Of a stretch of 64,000 nt of DNA, positions 44,155 to 55,817 are shown piece after piece. This stretch comes from Archegozetes longisetosus. Lineage: Eukaryota > Arthropoda > Arachnida > Sarcoptiformes > Trhypochthoniidae. A model generated the notes under the pieces. It worked only from the letters and a program-made list of their open reading frames with translations. It had not been told where the DNA came from and did not search any database. Both the position numbers and the translations under genes were made by a program. How positions within the stretch are numbered: the first letter of the stretch is position 1; each line of letters starts with the position of its first letter. Where the stretch lies: positions 9,877,288 through 9,941,287 of the forward strand of contig JAEMBT020000009.1 of NCBI GenBank assembly GCA_018873245.2. The letters run 5' to 3'.

Positions 44155-45559
44155 TTAAGTGATGTCTCGATTAATGATTGTGCTATTTAGTTTTACTGTC
44201 GTTAGTGTTTCGAAATTTGGATCAATATTTTGTTAATTTGAACTAAAAGTTGTTTACAGAATGTGATCATTACTTGAATTTTACGAATAACAACCGATAT
44301 AAGTGAAAATAAAAAGCATTTTTCATAGAATTAACATAGAATTAGATGAATGATTTTAGTTTCAATAAGAGATATCAGGTTTCTGAAATAGTTTTCTGGG
44401 AGATTTTTGAAACAGATACTTAAAACATCAAAAGTGATACCAATTGCCATTCAATTAAATGCTTAATAATAATTAGTTGATGTCATTTTGCAATAAAATA
44501 AGTGAGTTATTTTAAAAACAATGAAAATAATTATCGAATACTAATTTTAAGATTAAATCTAAGTTTGTTTAGATTTTATATTAATACTAAAATTCGATAT
44601 TAATATAAAATCTAAACAAGTCATTTAATGCTAATTAAACTTTTAGAATGAGTTCTCGAAGTGAAAGAAGTGATGACATAGCCATCGATATACAGAGGTG
44701 ACGGTATATACGACAGTGATACAGAAATAGAGTGATCAAGCATCCAGTCTTGATCTGAGTAAATAAATATTTCTATCACAAATGCATTATTTTATTAATA
44801 ATTCAGTGTAAATAGATTCTAAGCTAACGAATTTTAATCTATTGAAATTTTTTGTCTTTAATTTCTTGTTCAGAACTTTACAATCATGTTGAAGATAACT
44901 TAATCTACTCAATGCTGCGAAATCAAGGATGAAATTTAATTAATTTCACAGTTGAAATTTTGTAGCTTTCTATATTTATTGAGCTCTGTAAATAAATTTA
45001 AAGACTAAGAAAGTCTCAAAGAGGGTACACTTCACTATTTTTTGTCCAATTGTCTAGATTGGGTCCTACAAGGCTTGGTAATCCTATACAGAAGTGGAAA
45101 AGGAAGACAAATGAAAGAAGTGACTTTTTCATTAATAACATTAATGAAAATTTACTTAAATACAATATTATAGGCAGAAGTATTCGCAAAAAAGTTTCAA
45201 AAACTGTTACGAAATGAAATTATACTAATCAACATTCAATGTCTTCAAAGCAAATAAAAATGACTTCTTTTTTCAAAACTAGTGCTCTAAAAGAGTCAAA
45301 GGCGTTTTTATTAGTTTTAATGTTAAGCCTAAGTGCTCGGTGCTCGTGCTCGTTACTGAGCACCAAATGCTCGAGCACTGCTCATCATTATAAATTATTA
45401 GTCGAATGAAACAAACCTTTCAAGAGATTCATTAAAAATGTTGACTATATTCTCAAATAAGTCAAAAATAGAATTGACCACAAGTTCATTTTAAAAAAGT
45501 GGCGACTTTAAAACCAAAATGACTTGCGTTATACTCTATACACTATTATGAGTATTATT
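44155..45559. other. IR-3 5' flank, then no recognisable gene
   Basis: 44155-44480 is the shared IR 5' flank. A perfect 22-bp inverted pair with an 11-bp loop lies at 44565-44586 / 44598-44619. 45310-45390 has GAGCAC/GTGCTC words reminiscent of the AGCTC element. The frame WVLQGLVIPIQKWKRKTNER near 45060-45120 is not recognised. Confidence 0.45.
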
Positions 45560-46545
45560 ATGAGAATTGGCTCGTTAATAGGCATACGAACTGCTATAGT
45601 CTGAGAACTCCTTTAGTTTTGTTCACTTAAACTATAAGTACAGTATATGTGACAAATTAATTTAATTTGAAATTGCTTATGCATGCTTTCTACAATATAA
45701 GTCATAGATAAGTCGCCGAATCTTGTCAAAGTTTATAGGTTTTTCTATCCAATTATTAATTTATATGTCTCATGGTCTCCAATTAATTTTCCATCACTGT
45801 TCATGAATCTTGACCTGAATCAAGTCTAAGAATATAATGAGCCAATCGATGATCTCATTCGAAATTTACACGCTCCTCGTTAAGCCTTCTTTGCGCCGTT
45901 TTTATCTGACCAAATTTTCATTTTAATGTCATAAATGGTTTTAAAGGATATGTTAGGCCCTCGATCAATCATTCTGTGAATTTTCGCATCCATTTCACTA
46001 AATGAAAGACTTGTAAGAACGGAATAATTCAATATTTATTGTGTTCGCAGTTAATGTCTTATAATTTGATATGTAATTATCACACAAAAAATTTTAGATA
46101 TAAAATAAAGGTATGCAAAATTTCCTTTAAATCAGTATATCTCATGTTAGATTCGAACTTTAATAACAAAAAAAATTTAACTTGAAATTTCATAACGCTT
46201 TTCCTTATTTCTATGCAATAAGGTATATGATGCATGAGAAATTAGTTTCATAGTTATCATTAAACGAATACCAATTATTCATTAATAAATGATATGAGAT
46301 TTTAGATATAAGTTATAAATATAAGAACAGAGAGTCAAACAAGTTAGTAAACCTATAAAGCATTGAACACATAGTAGAACAGATACTAAAACTTTTAGCA
46401 CAGCACGACCAAACTCGAAATCAAAATACACAACATCATATATTTTAACAGAGAAAAACATACATAAGATTCTTGCTTTGAAGCAGAGATTTTTGGCTTC
46501 TTTCCGTTGCACTCAAACCTGACATTTATCACTTTGAACTAGAGT
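45560..46545. repeat. Uninterrupted copy of the block found at 7780-8670 plus 12111-12520
   Basis: 45560-46240 matches 7780-8670 and 46230-46540 matches 12111-12520, so here the ancestral block is continuous and shows what the left copy looked like before the 3.4 kb of insertions. Confidence 0.65.
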
Positions 46546-46599
46546 ATAAAAAACATAAGACTGCTCAAAGCGAAAGGGTATTAAGTGACTGTTATAAAC

Positions 46600-47761
46600 T
46601 TTGAGAAACAATACTTTAAAGTTTTAAATCTATTTTATCTTTGTTGCGCACTTCCCACTCAACGAATTAATTTATGATTTTAAAACTTAATACTAAAACA
46701 AAGTTTAACGTCATATTGAAAATTCTAATCAATTTTATTTTCAAAAAAATAAAAGCATTGTTTTGCACAACATTTTACTAATTGTTTGAAAGTTTTCTCA
46801 CAAATAATAACTTTATTATAATTTTAGTATTGATTTCCCTAAAATTCAAATCAAAATTGAAACTGAAATAATTAATTTAATTGATAACATTGCAAGCGTC
46901 CAGTCCGATAAGCAGTTCGAACTAACCTAACAGATCATTTAGGCTGTCGACTACTGCTCTACAGCACTAATCAAGACTTTTCTGATTGAAGCAATATCTT
47001 GATTGACTGCAACAGTTTTCTTGATTATTTAGCAATGCATTAATTGACAATAACTAAAAATAATTCATATTTTTCTAAAACTTATTTACCTTCAAAGTGG
47101 ATATTCGGTTGAAGAACAGCTATTTAATAACAAAGTCTAAACTAAGATGTCAGAGTTTATGACTAAGTTGGAAGTTCAAAAGCTTGATATTACAGCAAAA
47201 TAGACTAAAGCAACTATCTGTTTCATTATTGAATTTTGCGTCAAGTGAACAAATGGTTTTGCAGATTAGTAGTGAAAAATTAATCAGATAATAAATGAGT
47301 AATACACCCATTGTAACGAATTATTAATTTAACGTTCATTCGACTATAATTTAAGATTCTATTTAAGCAACAAATTTTTTGATTGTAATAGTATTCTTTT
47401 ATTGTTAGGTAATTATCATTGAATAAAATTAGAAATGACTTTGACAATTATTTATTCAATTCGGGAGTTATCAAATAATTATTCATTGAGTGCATAAAAA
47501 TACATGTTCTATAATAAATAACAATATTATTGTTAGTGCAAAATTAAATTTAAGAATTGCATACGATTAATAGTTACATAAAGAATTTCATTCATGAAAC
47601 CTAAAATCAAATATTAATTCGAAAATTCAAGTAAAACTTTTAATCATTTTTCTCATGAATACAATCTATTAAATGAGTCCTCGCATAAAATTCTATTTAA
47701 ATGAGTGCGAAATAAAATTAATGAAGATAAACCTAAAACGTAGAAAAATTATTTGAATATT
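46600..47761 (-). repeat. IR-4 3' flank
   Basis: Homologous to 13470-14060 and, further right, to the IR-1, IR-2 and IR-5 3' flanks. No gene seen. Confidence 0.6.
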
Positions 47762-48946
47762 TCAGAGTTTATATCTAATTTTGTTTACAAACAAGTAGTG
47801 AATCCATTCCAAAATGAATACAGTAATGCTTAGAGTCATTCCATAAGTTAAAACTTTGAAAGCTCCACTTAAGTTTTCCAAAGGTAACGGTTTAACGTCT
47901 TTACCTATTTGATTATCCTCTTCGTCAGCACAACCAGTACTTTGCATCGCTTGTTTGAACCAATGATCATAAATCCCACTTTCTTTCAACTGAGTTATAC
48001 TGAAAAATTGATTCAATTAAATATACGTACAAACTTAAGACTAGTTCTCACGTTCTGTTCATTGTTGTCATATTGGTCTTCTGATTATTCATAACAACCA
48101 AGTTGTAAGGCAATGTTCCTCCACCAGATTGTGATATGTGGAGGTCGACTCCATTCCTTAACACTTTTTTATCTCTTTTCTCACGAATACGCTTTGAAGT
48201 GGTTTTGAGATATTTCAACCTGTTGTACGGACCGACATACACGTATTCGTCTGTCGATGACATATCCATAACGACTTCATGTAAAGTATCATTGAGCACG
48301 CTTTCCATTGGATAAACAATCATTCTTGACTTGAAATCTTGAGCCATTTCTGATAGATCGTTCATTGCAAAATCATAAAATTGACTGTGCGACAACAATT
48401 ATATTCCTATAGTTCCACATCTGATGTAAATCATTCCACGAATCAATTTTCTGAATCGGTGTTTTCTGTATCGTAAAACTATATATACAACCTGTGAATC
48501 CGTTGAACAAGACCACTCCACCCATCAATAGCCAAATACCAATTATGAAACCTTCACGAATTGACTTCGGAACTCTTGTCATGATATCTGAAACAAAGCC
48601 AGTTGAAAATTGCCAAACATTATTGAAGAAAGTTCCGATATTTCTCTTCAATAAAGCCATGATTAAGCCGAGGATTATAAGAGTAATGCCTAATACCATC
48701 CAAACGGAAGGCTCGAAAATGAGAAAATGGATAAATTCAGGTCTAACACCTGGTTTCGTCAAAGATATGATGTGTTCCATTGAGCGATATCCCATGGTTT
48801 GACTTATTTTGATAATACCATCATCGAGATAATCTGTAGTCCATTTGACTGGTAAAACTGGTTGCAACATGATATCCCACGTGTTATCAAACATAGCCTT
48901 CATGACCGCCTCATAAACTGACTCAAAATCATAAGCCGTAAACACT
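47762..48946 (-). pseudogene. IR-4: ionotropic-receptor-like gene, exon 1 missing
   Basis: Exon 2 is 48946-48052 and exon 3 47999-47762, intron 2 52 nt. M1 to M3 differ from IR-1 to IR-3 (VWMVLGITLIILGLIMALLK; WQFSTGFVSDIM; GGVVLFNGFTGCIYSFTIQ). A 2-nt deletion in the second lobe, at GTCGCACAGTCAATTTTATG near 48385, makes the frame stop. Upstream, the intron ends at about 49085 where a GR fragment begins, so there is no first exon. Dead by three separate criteria. Confidence 0.82.
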
Positions 48947-49085
48947 TTGATGCTTCATCATAAAAATAAAATGATTCAAATTTAAAATACAGTCTCAAAG
49001 TTTATTTCATTTGATCGACAACTGTTTCAGATTTAGAAAAAATATTTTTTGCTAATATTTTTCTAAAGATTTTGAGGAATCGCTC

Positions 49086-49665
49086 AAATGTATCATATCT
49101 TTACTATTAACGGAAGAAACCCTGAATATTTCATAATAATTGTTGACTTTTCATACTTCATTAGTGCAAGAATTCAATTTAATATCTCAACAATAATAAG
49201 ACTTACTTTAATGCTGATTATACAATGGATTCACTATAGAAATTACAAGAACAACGAATTCCCGACTTATTTGAGACCGTTTAAGATGTCAGGACTTCCA
49301 AATAAAGCCAAAATCTACAAAATCATGAAAATAGCAAAAAGAATATTCTATATTTGTGATAATCTCACAAAATCAATGCTCATAACATTTGTTTTGATTG
49401 TTCTCAATATACCGACTTTTCCGTCTGCTCTCCCATTCAATTAATTTTCTATATAATTCCTCTGAGTTTGATCTTGGCTTTAATCACTAATCATATCTGT
49501 ATGATTATTATACACTATATCGTCTATTTTTACCTTATTTGTTATTACCTGTCAATTAAAACTAAAGAGTTGAATGAGTAAATTAAGGTTTTTGCCAAAC
49601 AGGAATCAAAATTAGCAAACAAAAGAGCTATGGCCATAATGAAGACTTTGAATACAAAATAAACC
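49086..49665 (+). pseudogene. GR fragment B, fused to the IR-4 intron
   Basis: Starts within the CVISLL codons of a GR (ATCATATCTTTACTATTA) and runs through the middle helices to KTLNTK, then the same foreign sequence as fragment A. The frame is open to about 49444 (with an internal deletion MSGLPNKAKI for MISGLTSPLSIGLSRKDKI), then shifts and stops. The join lies in TCAAATGT, a word present in both the IR intron and GR. Confidence 0.82.
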
Positions 49666-51230
49666 AAACTTGTCTTTGGTTCAGAGGTGACGCAATAAAG
49701 TGTTAAAGAGTTGTTGGCTTTCATTATGACTCGTCATATGTGTCACAATTTCAATCAAATAGTAAAATTAATACAATCTCAATATATTTGCCTTTACTAT
49801 CTATTCGTGACAGCAACTTATGCGCCAATTCATTGGCGGAGCTAGTGCTTGATGAAGAAACATCCCATCGAATCTGTAATTACTTAATATGCAACTCAGC
49901 GTATCGCGAATTGAAGTGAACGAATTTCTTGTCTCACTAGTCTTCAAAGCTTATTTGTTGCTATGTTTTTGGATTGCTTTGAGAGTTGTATTGGTTGAAA
50001 GTACGAAAAATTGTAATTGTGATTTTAGCGAAAAGTGACAACACGTCGAAACGTTTAGATTAAATATTTAAAAAATTAAAATCATCTTCAAAACAGGATT
50101 ATAAAATAATCTTAAATTTTTTTGAAAATATTGATTAAAATTAGCTTAAGTTCAATTTTTACAATAAATATCTCACTCAATAGAAGTATATCAACATTTA
50201 ATTCAAACACATAATGAATTTAATGCAAACTATCGATCTCAATACACTCGTATTGACACTTCTCAGTTATTTCTTAAAGAGACTACACAAATCAATAGAA
50301 AATGAAAGCATATTTGTCACTCTTTAAAAAAAAATTAGTTACATATTCAAGTTAGACAGGTTTGACTGAATAAATAAGAATTAATACTCGTCGTTTATAC
50401 TGTAATGATTAGCGAAATAATTGTATATAATTTCAGTAGTATAAATACACGAAATTTGCTGAAATTTATAAAATAAATTTGATATTTGGCTGCATCTGTT
50501 AGTAATTACTTACATCGAAAAGTTTATATTAAATATTTAAAAATAGAAATAATCACAATAAGCTTATAAAGTTAACTCTATTTTTTAAAAGTATAAATTA
50601 GAATTAGTTTAGTTTAAACTTTCACTCTAAGTATATCATCCAATAGAAGTATGTCAGCATTTATTTTAAATAAATTATGAATTTAACGCAAATTATCGAT
50701 CGAAATAATACACTCACATTGTTGAGTTTCTAGTTATTGCGTTTTAGGAATGAAACATTAAGCATTAATAACTCATCAATTTCTTATCTTCAATTGAGTA
50801 TAAGACATCTTTACTAAAGATATATATATACATTCGTATTGACGTTCATAGTATATTACTTGTCCAAAAAGAAGATGCACAAACACCTCTAGAGCTAGAG
50901 GTCTTAATAAATAAAAAGTTTTGTGTAAGTTTCATTATTTGTCAAGACCTCTAGCTCTAGAGGTGTTTGTGCATCTTCTTTATAAGTTAAAATTGTGAAC
51001 TTTAGTAAATAAGAAGATTAATGGACTTTTAGTGAGCTATTGGCGGTTATTGCAATAACTTTTTATATAATTTTGATTAGCTATTATCATGAAATCGTTG
51101 AATGAATATCTGTAAATAATAGCAAAACTCAATAATATTCTCACATCTTTTGGATATCATTTCAAAGCACATCGATAACTATATTTATATATCTATAAAA
51201 TAAAACAAGTTTATTAAAACTGAAAACTGA
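49666..51230 (+). promoter_or_regulatory. GR-3 upstream region
   Basis: Parallel to 14820-16063. The conserved TTTAGGAATGAAACATTAA is at 50743-50761; a 114-bp hairpin insertion follows at 50868-50981. Confidence 0.45.
50868..50981. repeat. Perfect 38-bp inverted repeat (hairpin)
   Basis: 50868-50905 (starting AAAGAAGATGCACAAACACC) is the exact inverse of 50944-50981, with a 38-nt AT-rich loop. The arm itself contains CTCTAGAGCTAGAG, a smaller palindrome. The matching position upstream of GR-4 (near 61920) lacks it, so it is an insertion. Confidence 0.8.
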
Positions 51231-52333
51231 ATGGCTTTCATTATAGATTGTGATTTCGACCCTTCACTAATATTACCCTCAGAATTGTTGGTCACTTCTG
51301 CAGGATCTCACTTATATCTCATCGGTTAATCTCTTTTCCAAAATGGATCGAATAAAAGAAACAGATTTCATAACCCATTATTGGTTGCTATAGCGAATTC
51401 AATATGGTTGGTTAAATGTGTCATATCTTTACTATTACCGGAAGAAAATCCTGACTATTTCATAATAATTGTTGACTTTTCATACTTCATTAGTGCAAGA
51501 ATTCAATTTAATATCTCAACAATAATAACACTTACCTTAATGCTGATTATACAATGGATTCACTATAGAAATTACACGAACAACGAATTCCCGACTTATT
51601 TGAGACCATTTGAGATGATATCAGGACTCACTTCACCGCTAAGTATAGGACTTTCAAGAAAAGACAAAATCTACAAATTCATGAAGACAGCGAAAAGAAT
51701 ATTCTATATTTGTGATAATTTCAAAAACCATTGCTCATAACATCAGCTTTGATTGCTCTCAATTTACCGATCTTTTCCATCTACTCTCTCATTCAATTAA
51801 TTTTTTATATATTTCCTCTGAATTTGATCATGGCTTTAATCACTAATCAAATCTGTATGATTATTGTATACCATATGGTCTACTTTTACCTCATTTGTTA
51901 TTATCTATCAATTAAAGCTAAAGAATTGAATGAGAAAATTAAGATTTTTGCCAAAAAGAAATTAAAATTAACAAACAAAAGAGCTATGGCTATAATGAAG
52001 ACTTTGAACACAAACTATTTGGAAATCAATTCGTTTAACAAAGACTTTTGGTCGAAATATTTATTCTGGGTTTGGCTTCTGCACTCTTTTATAATCGACT
52101 TATTCTTGTTCGTTAGCATATTCTCGAAAACTAGTTTAATTTTGAAATTGACTTTCATTTATGGTAGTCTTTATTTCATATTCCCTCTTATATTAATCAC
52201 AAGTTGTGCCTCTTCTGTTTATTATCAAACTAATAAAATGTATGGTATTTTATTGGGAATCGTGTTTACACCTAACAAGCTGTCCTTGACTAATTCCACA
52301 CTCATCAAAGTTTGTAAAAATTTACAAAAATAA
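51231..52333 (+). pseudogene. GR-3: near-identical copy of GR-2 with two lesions
   Basis: Aligns with GR-2 from the first ATG to the stop. One stop (TCA to TAA, 51327-51329, codon 33) and one 1-bp deletion near 51725 (FTKPLLIT became FKNHCS then stop) break it. The rest is conserved to the last residue (TLIKVCKNLQK), so decay is recent. Helix layout as in GR-2. Programmed rescue is not suggested by anything seen. Confidence 0.85.
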
Positions 52334-52975
52334 AAAACTACTCATTGAATAAATGATTTTAATTACTTTGTAGTTGTCGTCATTCATTGAGAGATTGAGT
52401 CAGAAGAAAATTGGATTTTATTGTTGGAAACTATTTATTATAAACCACTTTCGTGGATATGAAGTAAGAAATGGTTTTTAATGTAATACGAATTTTAAGA
52501 CTATTTTTATTATTTATAGATCACAGCTTTGACTATGGTTTTTATGCTGAAAATCATAGAAATGTCTTTGTATTAATCTGATATTATGTTTAAAATCGTT
52601 GACCTCTATTAAAATTATATTCACTTTAATATTATGTCTGTTTCTATAATTGCTGTTATACTCATTATTACAATTTGTGCGAATCTATCGGTCAAATATT
52701 CGTTATTAGTTCATTGAAAGATAACTGTAATCAAGTTCATCAGAAACTGTTTCGAAAGTGACTGACACTTCCTCTGCTGGATCACTAACTGTATGGCTAA
52801 GTGAAGGTCTGAATCGATGGATTCGTCGAGGAGTGAGAAACGAATGGATGAGTTAAGGATCAATAGGTTGTTGTGAATCAGACCAACGAGATTATTGAGC
52901 TATTGGGTCAATTGGAATTTAGTGATCGAGTTTCCAATGAAATATCTTTACTCATAATAATGATATATCTGTCAA
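52334..52975 (+). other. GR-3 3' flank
   Basis: Matches 17168-17814, including the antisense frame, which has one stop here. Confidence 0.55.
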
Positions 52976-53530
52976 GGATTATTGCCATCGATGAAACAGA
53001 TTGAAAGTTATGATCTGAGTGATTCTAGAAGTTCTCGTCAATAGCGGTTACCTGTGCAACCACTATAAGTTTTGGTATGACCAAAGTTTATAATTTTAGA
53101 ATGACGTTAGCGGTCTTAATATACATTGCAGACCCACCAAAGTAAGAGCATTAATGCAAGATTGGAAGGTGATGATGATCGTTGCTTTTCATGGAAATCA
53201 GGTTTTGATTATTGAATTTTACCAAAAAAAATTAATTTTGAAGTTTATATCAATTTTTTTTTAAAGAAGTAATACTCCCAGAGATAGAAAGAAAGCAGAT
53301 TCATAATCCCATCATCCTCCACGACAATGTGACATCACATAAGCATAAAAATTAAAGAATTCTTTAAAGTGAATTGATGGGAGGAACTAAAGCACTCCTC
53401 GTATAGTTTTGATATTAACCTCTGCGACTTCGATAGTATAGAGAGAATAAAGAGGCCAAATAAAGATAAAAGATTTGCTAATGAAGTTCAACTTCAAGCT
53501 GCATATGAAGAAGTTTTAAGGTAAATAAAT
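52976..53530 (+). pseudogene. Tc1/mariner transposase relic, copy B
   Basis: Same remnant as 17815-18365 (IIAIDE; QDWKVMMIVAFHGN; IHNPIILHDNVTSHKHK). It ends at about 53530, as does the similarity between the two large blocks. Confidence 0.7.
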
Positions 53531-54600
53531 TTGATAGAAAATATGTTTTCATGTTATTGCTGTTATCACTCCACAAACAATGGAATAAACTCAATGTGTG
53601 ATAGTTAATAATTATTTATAATAATTTGCTTTAAAATTAGTGATAAAATCAATATTACAGTACTTAACACATATGAACAGAAACGAAACTATTGATTGCT
53701 GTATTTGTTCCGATATATCTCGTTAATAGATTATTTTATAGTTACCTATTATGAAGTGACTGTAAATTGCATCCATGCACTGAACATTATTTTCCTCGAC
53801 TAACATGACTTATTTAACTGAATATACCTTCCTATATTTTTTTTCATATTTTCAATACAATGTTTTGTCAGAGTGAGTCGAATTAGTGTTGATTAATATT
53901 TGAAATTTCACTCATATTCAGAGTTTTTCTGTAGACTCAGTTACTAAATGTGAAAAAATTTTTAATTCATTTTAATTTATTTTGTGGATAAAATGCATTT
54001 ATCAAGAAATTGAACCTTGCTCTTAATAATATACGTTCACTCATAAAGTTGACTACAATTTTAAAACAACCAAAATTTTTTTTGATTTCACTGAAGGTTG
54101 AATTTTGTTTGTCAGCTAAGCGCTGATCGCAGTTTTCTAATCGATTATTAGAATAAACAAATTCTTGAAAATGGCAAATCATTCGGATATGTTTCTGGGT
54201 CTTACATTATCTTCGTCTTCCATTAGTTTAATTGCTGATTGTATGATTAAATTCAGAGCCTCCAGACTTAATGCCATTCAAATGTATTAATTTATTGTAG
54301 TTATATATCAAGTGATATAATTTATATTCAAATTCACAATACTTTCACAATTTTGAAGTGTTTCTTACAATAGATTTGAGTTGAAGTTAATTTGTTCATA
54401 AGTATTGCCTGAAAATACTTTTGAATAATTTATAATTATTGTGAGCACAAAACTAATGGTTTGTTTTGAGTAAAAATATTTTGTCTGACGTTTACATAGA
54501 ATAACATTTTGATCAACAAGAAAAGGGTTCGTAAGGTATTTGGGGAATCACATCGTATTGTTCACAATTGATGCTAACGAAGACACGTAGTTACTTGGAA
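53531..54600. other. No recognisable gene
   Basis: AT-rich. The 71-codon minus-strand frame at 53967-54182 has no paralogue or known motif. Confidence 0.4.
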
Positions 54601-54601
54601 T

Positions 54602-54778
54602 ATGACAGAATTGACGTTTTCGCAACTATTGATTTTGGTCCTGGCAGTGATCCTAAATGTTCATTTGCTGTACAGCATACATACCAACAATTTTTTCGAA
54701 ATGCCAATTCATAATAATATACCGATTGGTTCAACCACTGGAAAGATCCTCATTCATGTTATCCAGATAGAATTTTAA
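54602..54778 (+). CDS. Candidate small secreted peptide or first exon
   Basis: 58 codons from ATG to TAA. The N-terminus TFSQLLILVLAVILNVHLLY is a textbook signal-peptide core, followed by a polar stretch SIHTNNFFEMPIHNNIPIGS and no second membrane segment. There are no cysteines. It could be a whole short peptide gene or a leader exon, but no strong GT donor follows. No copy elsewhere in the window. Low confidence, since hydrophobic short frames arise by chance. Confidence 0.3.
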   Translation: MTELTFSQLLILVLAVILNVHLLYSIHTNNFFEMPIHNNIPIGSTTGKILIHVIQIEF

Positions 54779-54939
54779 TACTACAAATGTGTTTAATGAA
54801 AATTTCTAAACACAATTAATAGAATTTTGAAATAATGAAATTATTCTTGAAGTTGAAGTTGCAAAATATTTACATAATCAAAATCTATGATTGTTCAAAT
54901 ACATTTCATTAATTACTTTGAATTTTAATGTAATATTGC

Positions 54940-55817
54940 AATCATTCGCTCTAATAAACAATTAGCTATATTCGAACTAACTCAGCAGATTATCGGCTAC
55001 TGTTCCAGAGCATCATTAAGACTGGTCTGATTGAAGCATTATCTCGATTGAGCGAAAATTATTTCTTAAGATTAATTAAGGTTACTTAGCAATGTATAAA
55101 TTAACAATAACCAAGAATAATGATTTATATTTTTCTAAAATCTACTCCCCTTTAAAATGGATGTTTGATTGAAAGATATGTAATTAATAACAAAATCTAA
55201 CTAAAGTATCAGAGTTTATGATTCAATTCATGGTTAAAAAAACTTGATAATACAGTCAAATAGACTAAATCAATCAATCTATTTATTATTGAATTCTGTG
55301 TAAGTTAACAAATAGTTTTAAAAACTAACAATGAAACAATAATCAAATAATAACTGTGTAATACATCAATTGTGACAAATTAATAATTTAACTCTCATTT
55401 AATAACAATTTAGGGTTTAATTTAAGCTACAAATTCATTTACTGGAGCTCTTATTGCTGTGTAAATACTGTCATTGAATAAAATTAGAAATATTCTGAGA
55501 AATTTTCATTCAATTCAGGAATTGTTAATTATTAATTGAGTGCATAAAAATACATATTCCATAACACTTAATAACATTATTCTTATTACAAAAACAAATT
55601 TAAAAATTAAATACAATCAATATTTTTAAAGTAAATTGAATTTATAATACTTAAAATCAATAATGATTCTAAAATTCACGAACGCTAAAACTTTTAATCA
55701 TTTGTCTGATGAATATAAACTATTGAATGAGTCTTTGCATAAAATTTGTTTCTTAACGAGTGCGAAAGAAATTGAATAGAATAAAATCAAAGTTGTAGAA
55801 AAAACTGGTTGAATAGT
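54940..55817 (-). repeat. IR-5 3' flank
   Basis: Shares GATTGAAGCATTATCTCGATTGAG-type sequence and downstream words with the other IR 3' flanks. No gene. Confidence 0.6.

Noticed and set aside
44640-44770. LTR-like tail (GTGATACAGAAATAGAG, AATAAATATTTC)
   Set aside because: No second copy, no defined ends and no internal element; too weak to list.
45060-45130. Reading stretch WVLQGLVIPIQKWKRKTNER as part of a transposon zinc-finger protein
   Set aside because: No cysteine/histidine pattern or continuing homology could be seen.
46282-46512. Hydrophobic 76-codon minus-strand frame
   Set aside because: The frame is not maintained in the two other copies of this repeat (12.1 kb and 59.7 kb).
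47909-48094. Plus-strand 61-codon frame identical to 42273-42458
   Set aside because: It spans IR exon 3, intron 2 and exon 2 in antisense. Its identity comes from the IR-3/IR-4 conversion tract.
53967-54182. 71-codon minus-strand frame
   Set aside because: Low-complexity AT-rich composition, no paralogue, no splice context.
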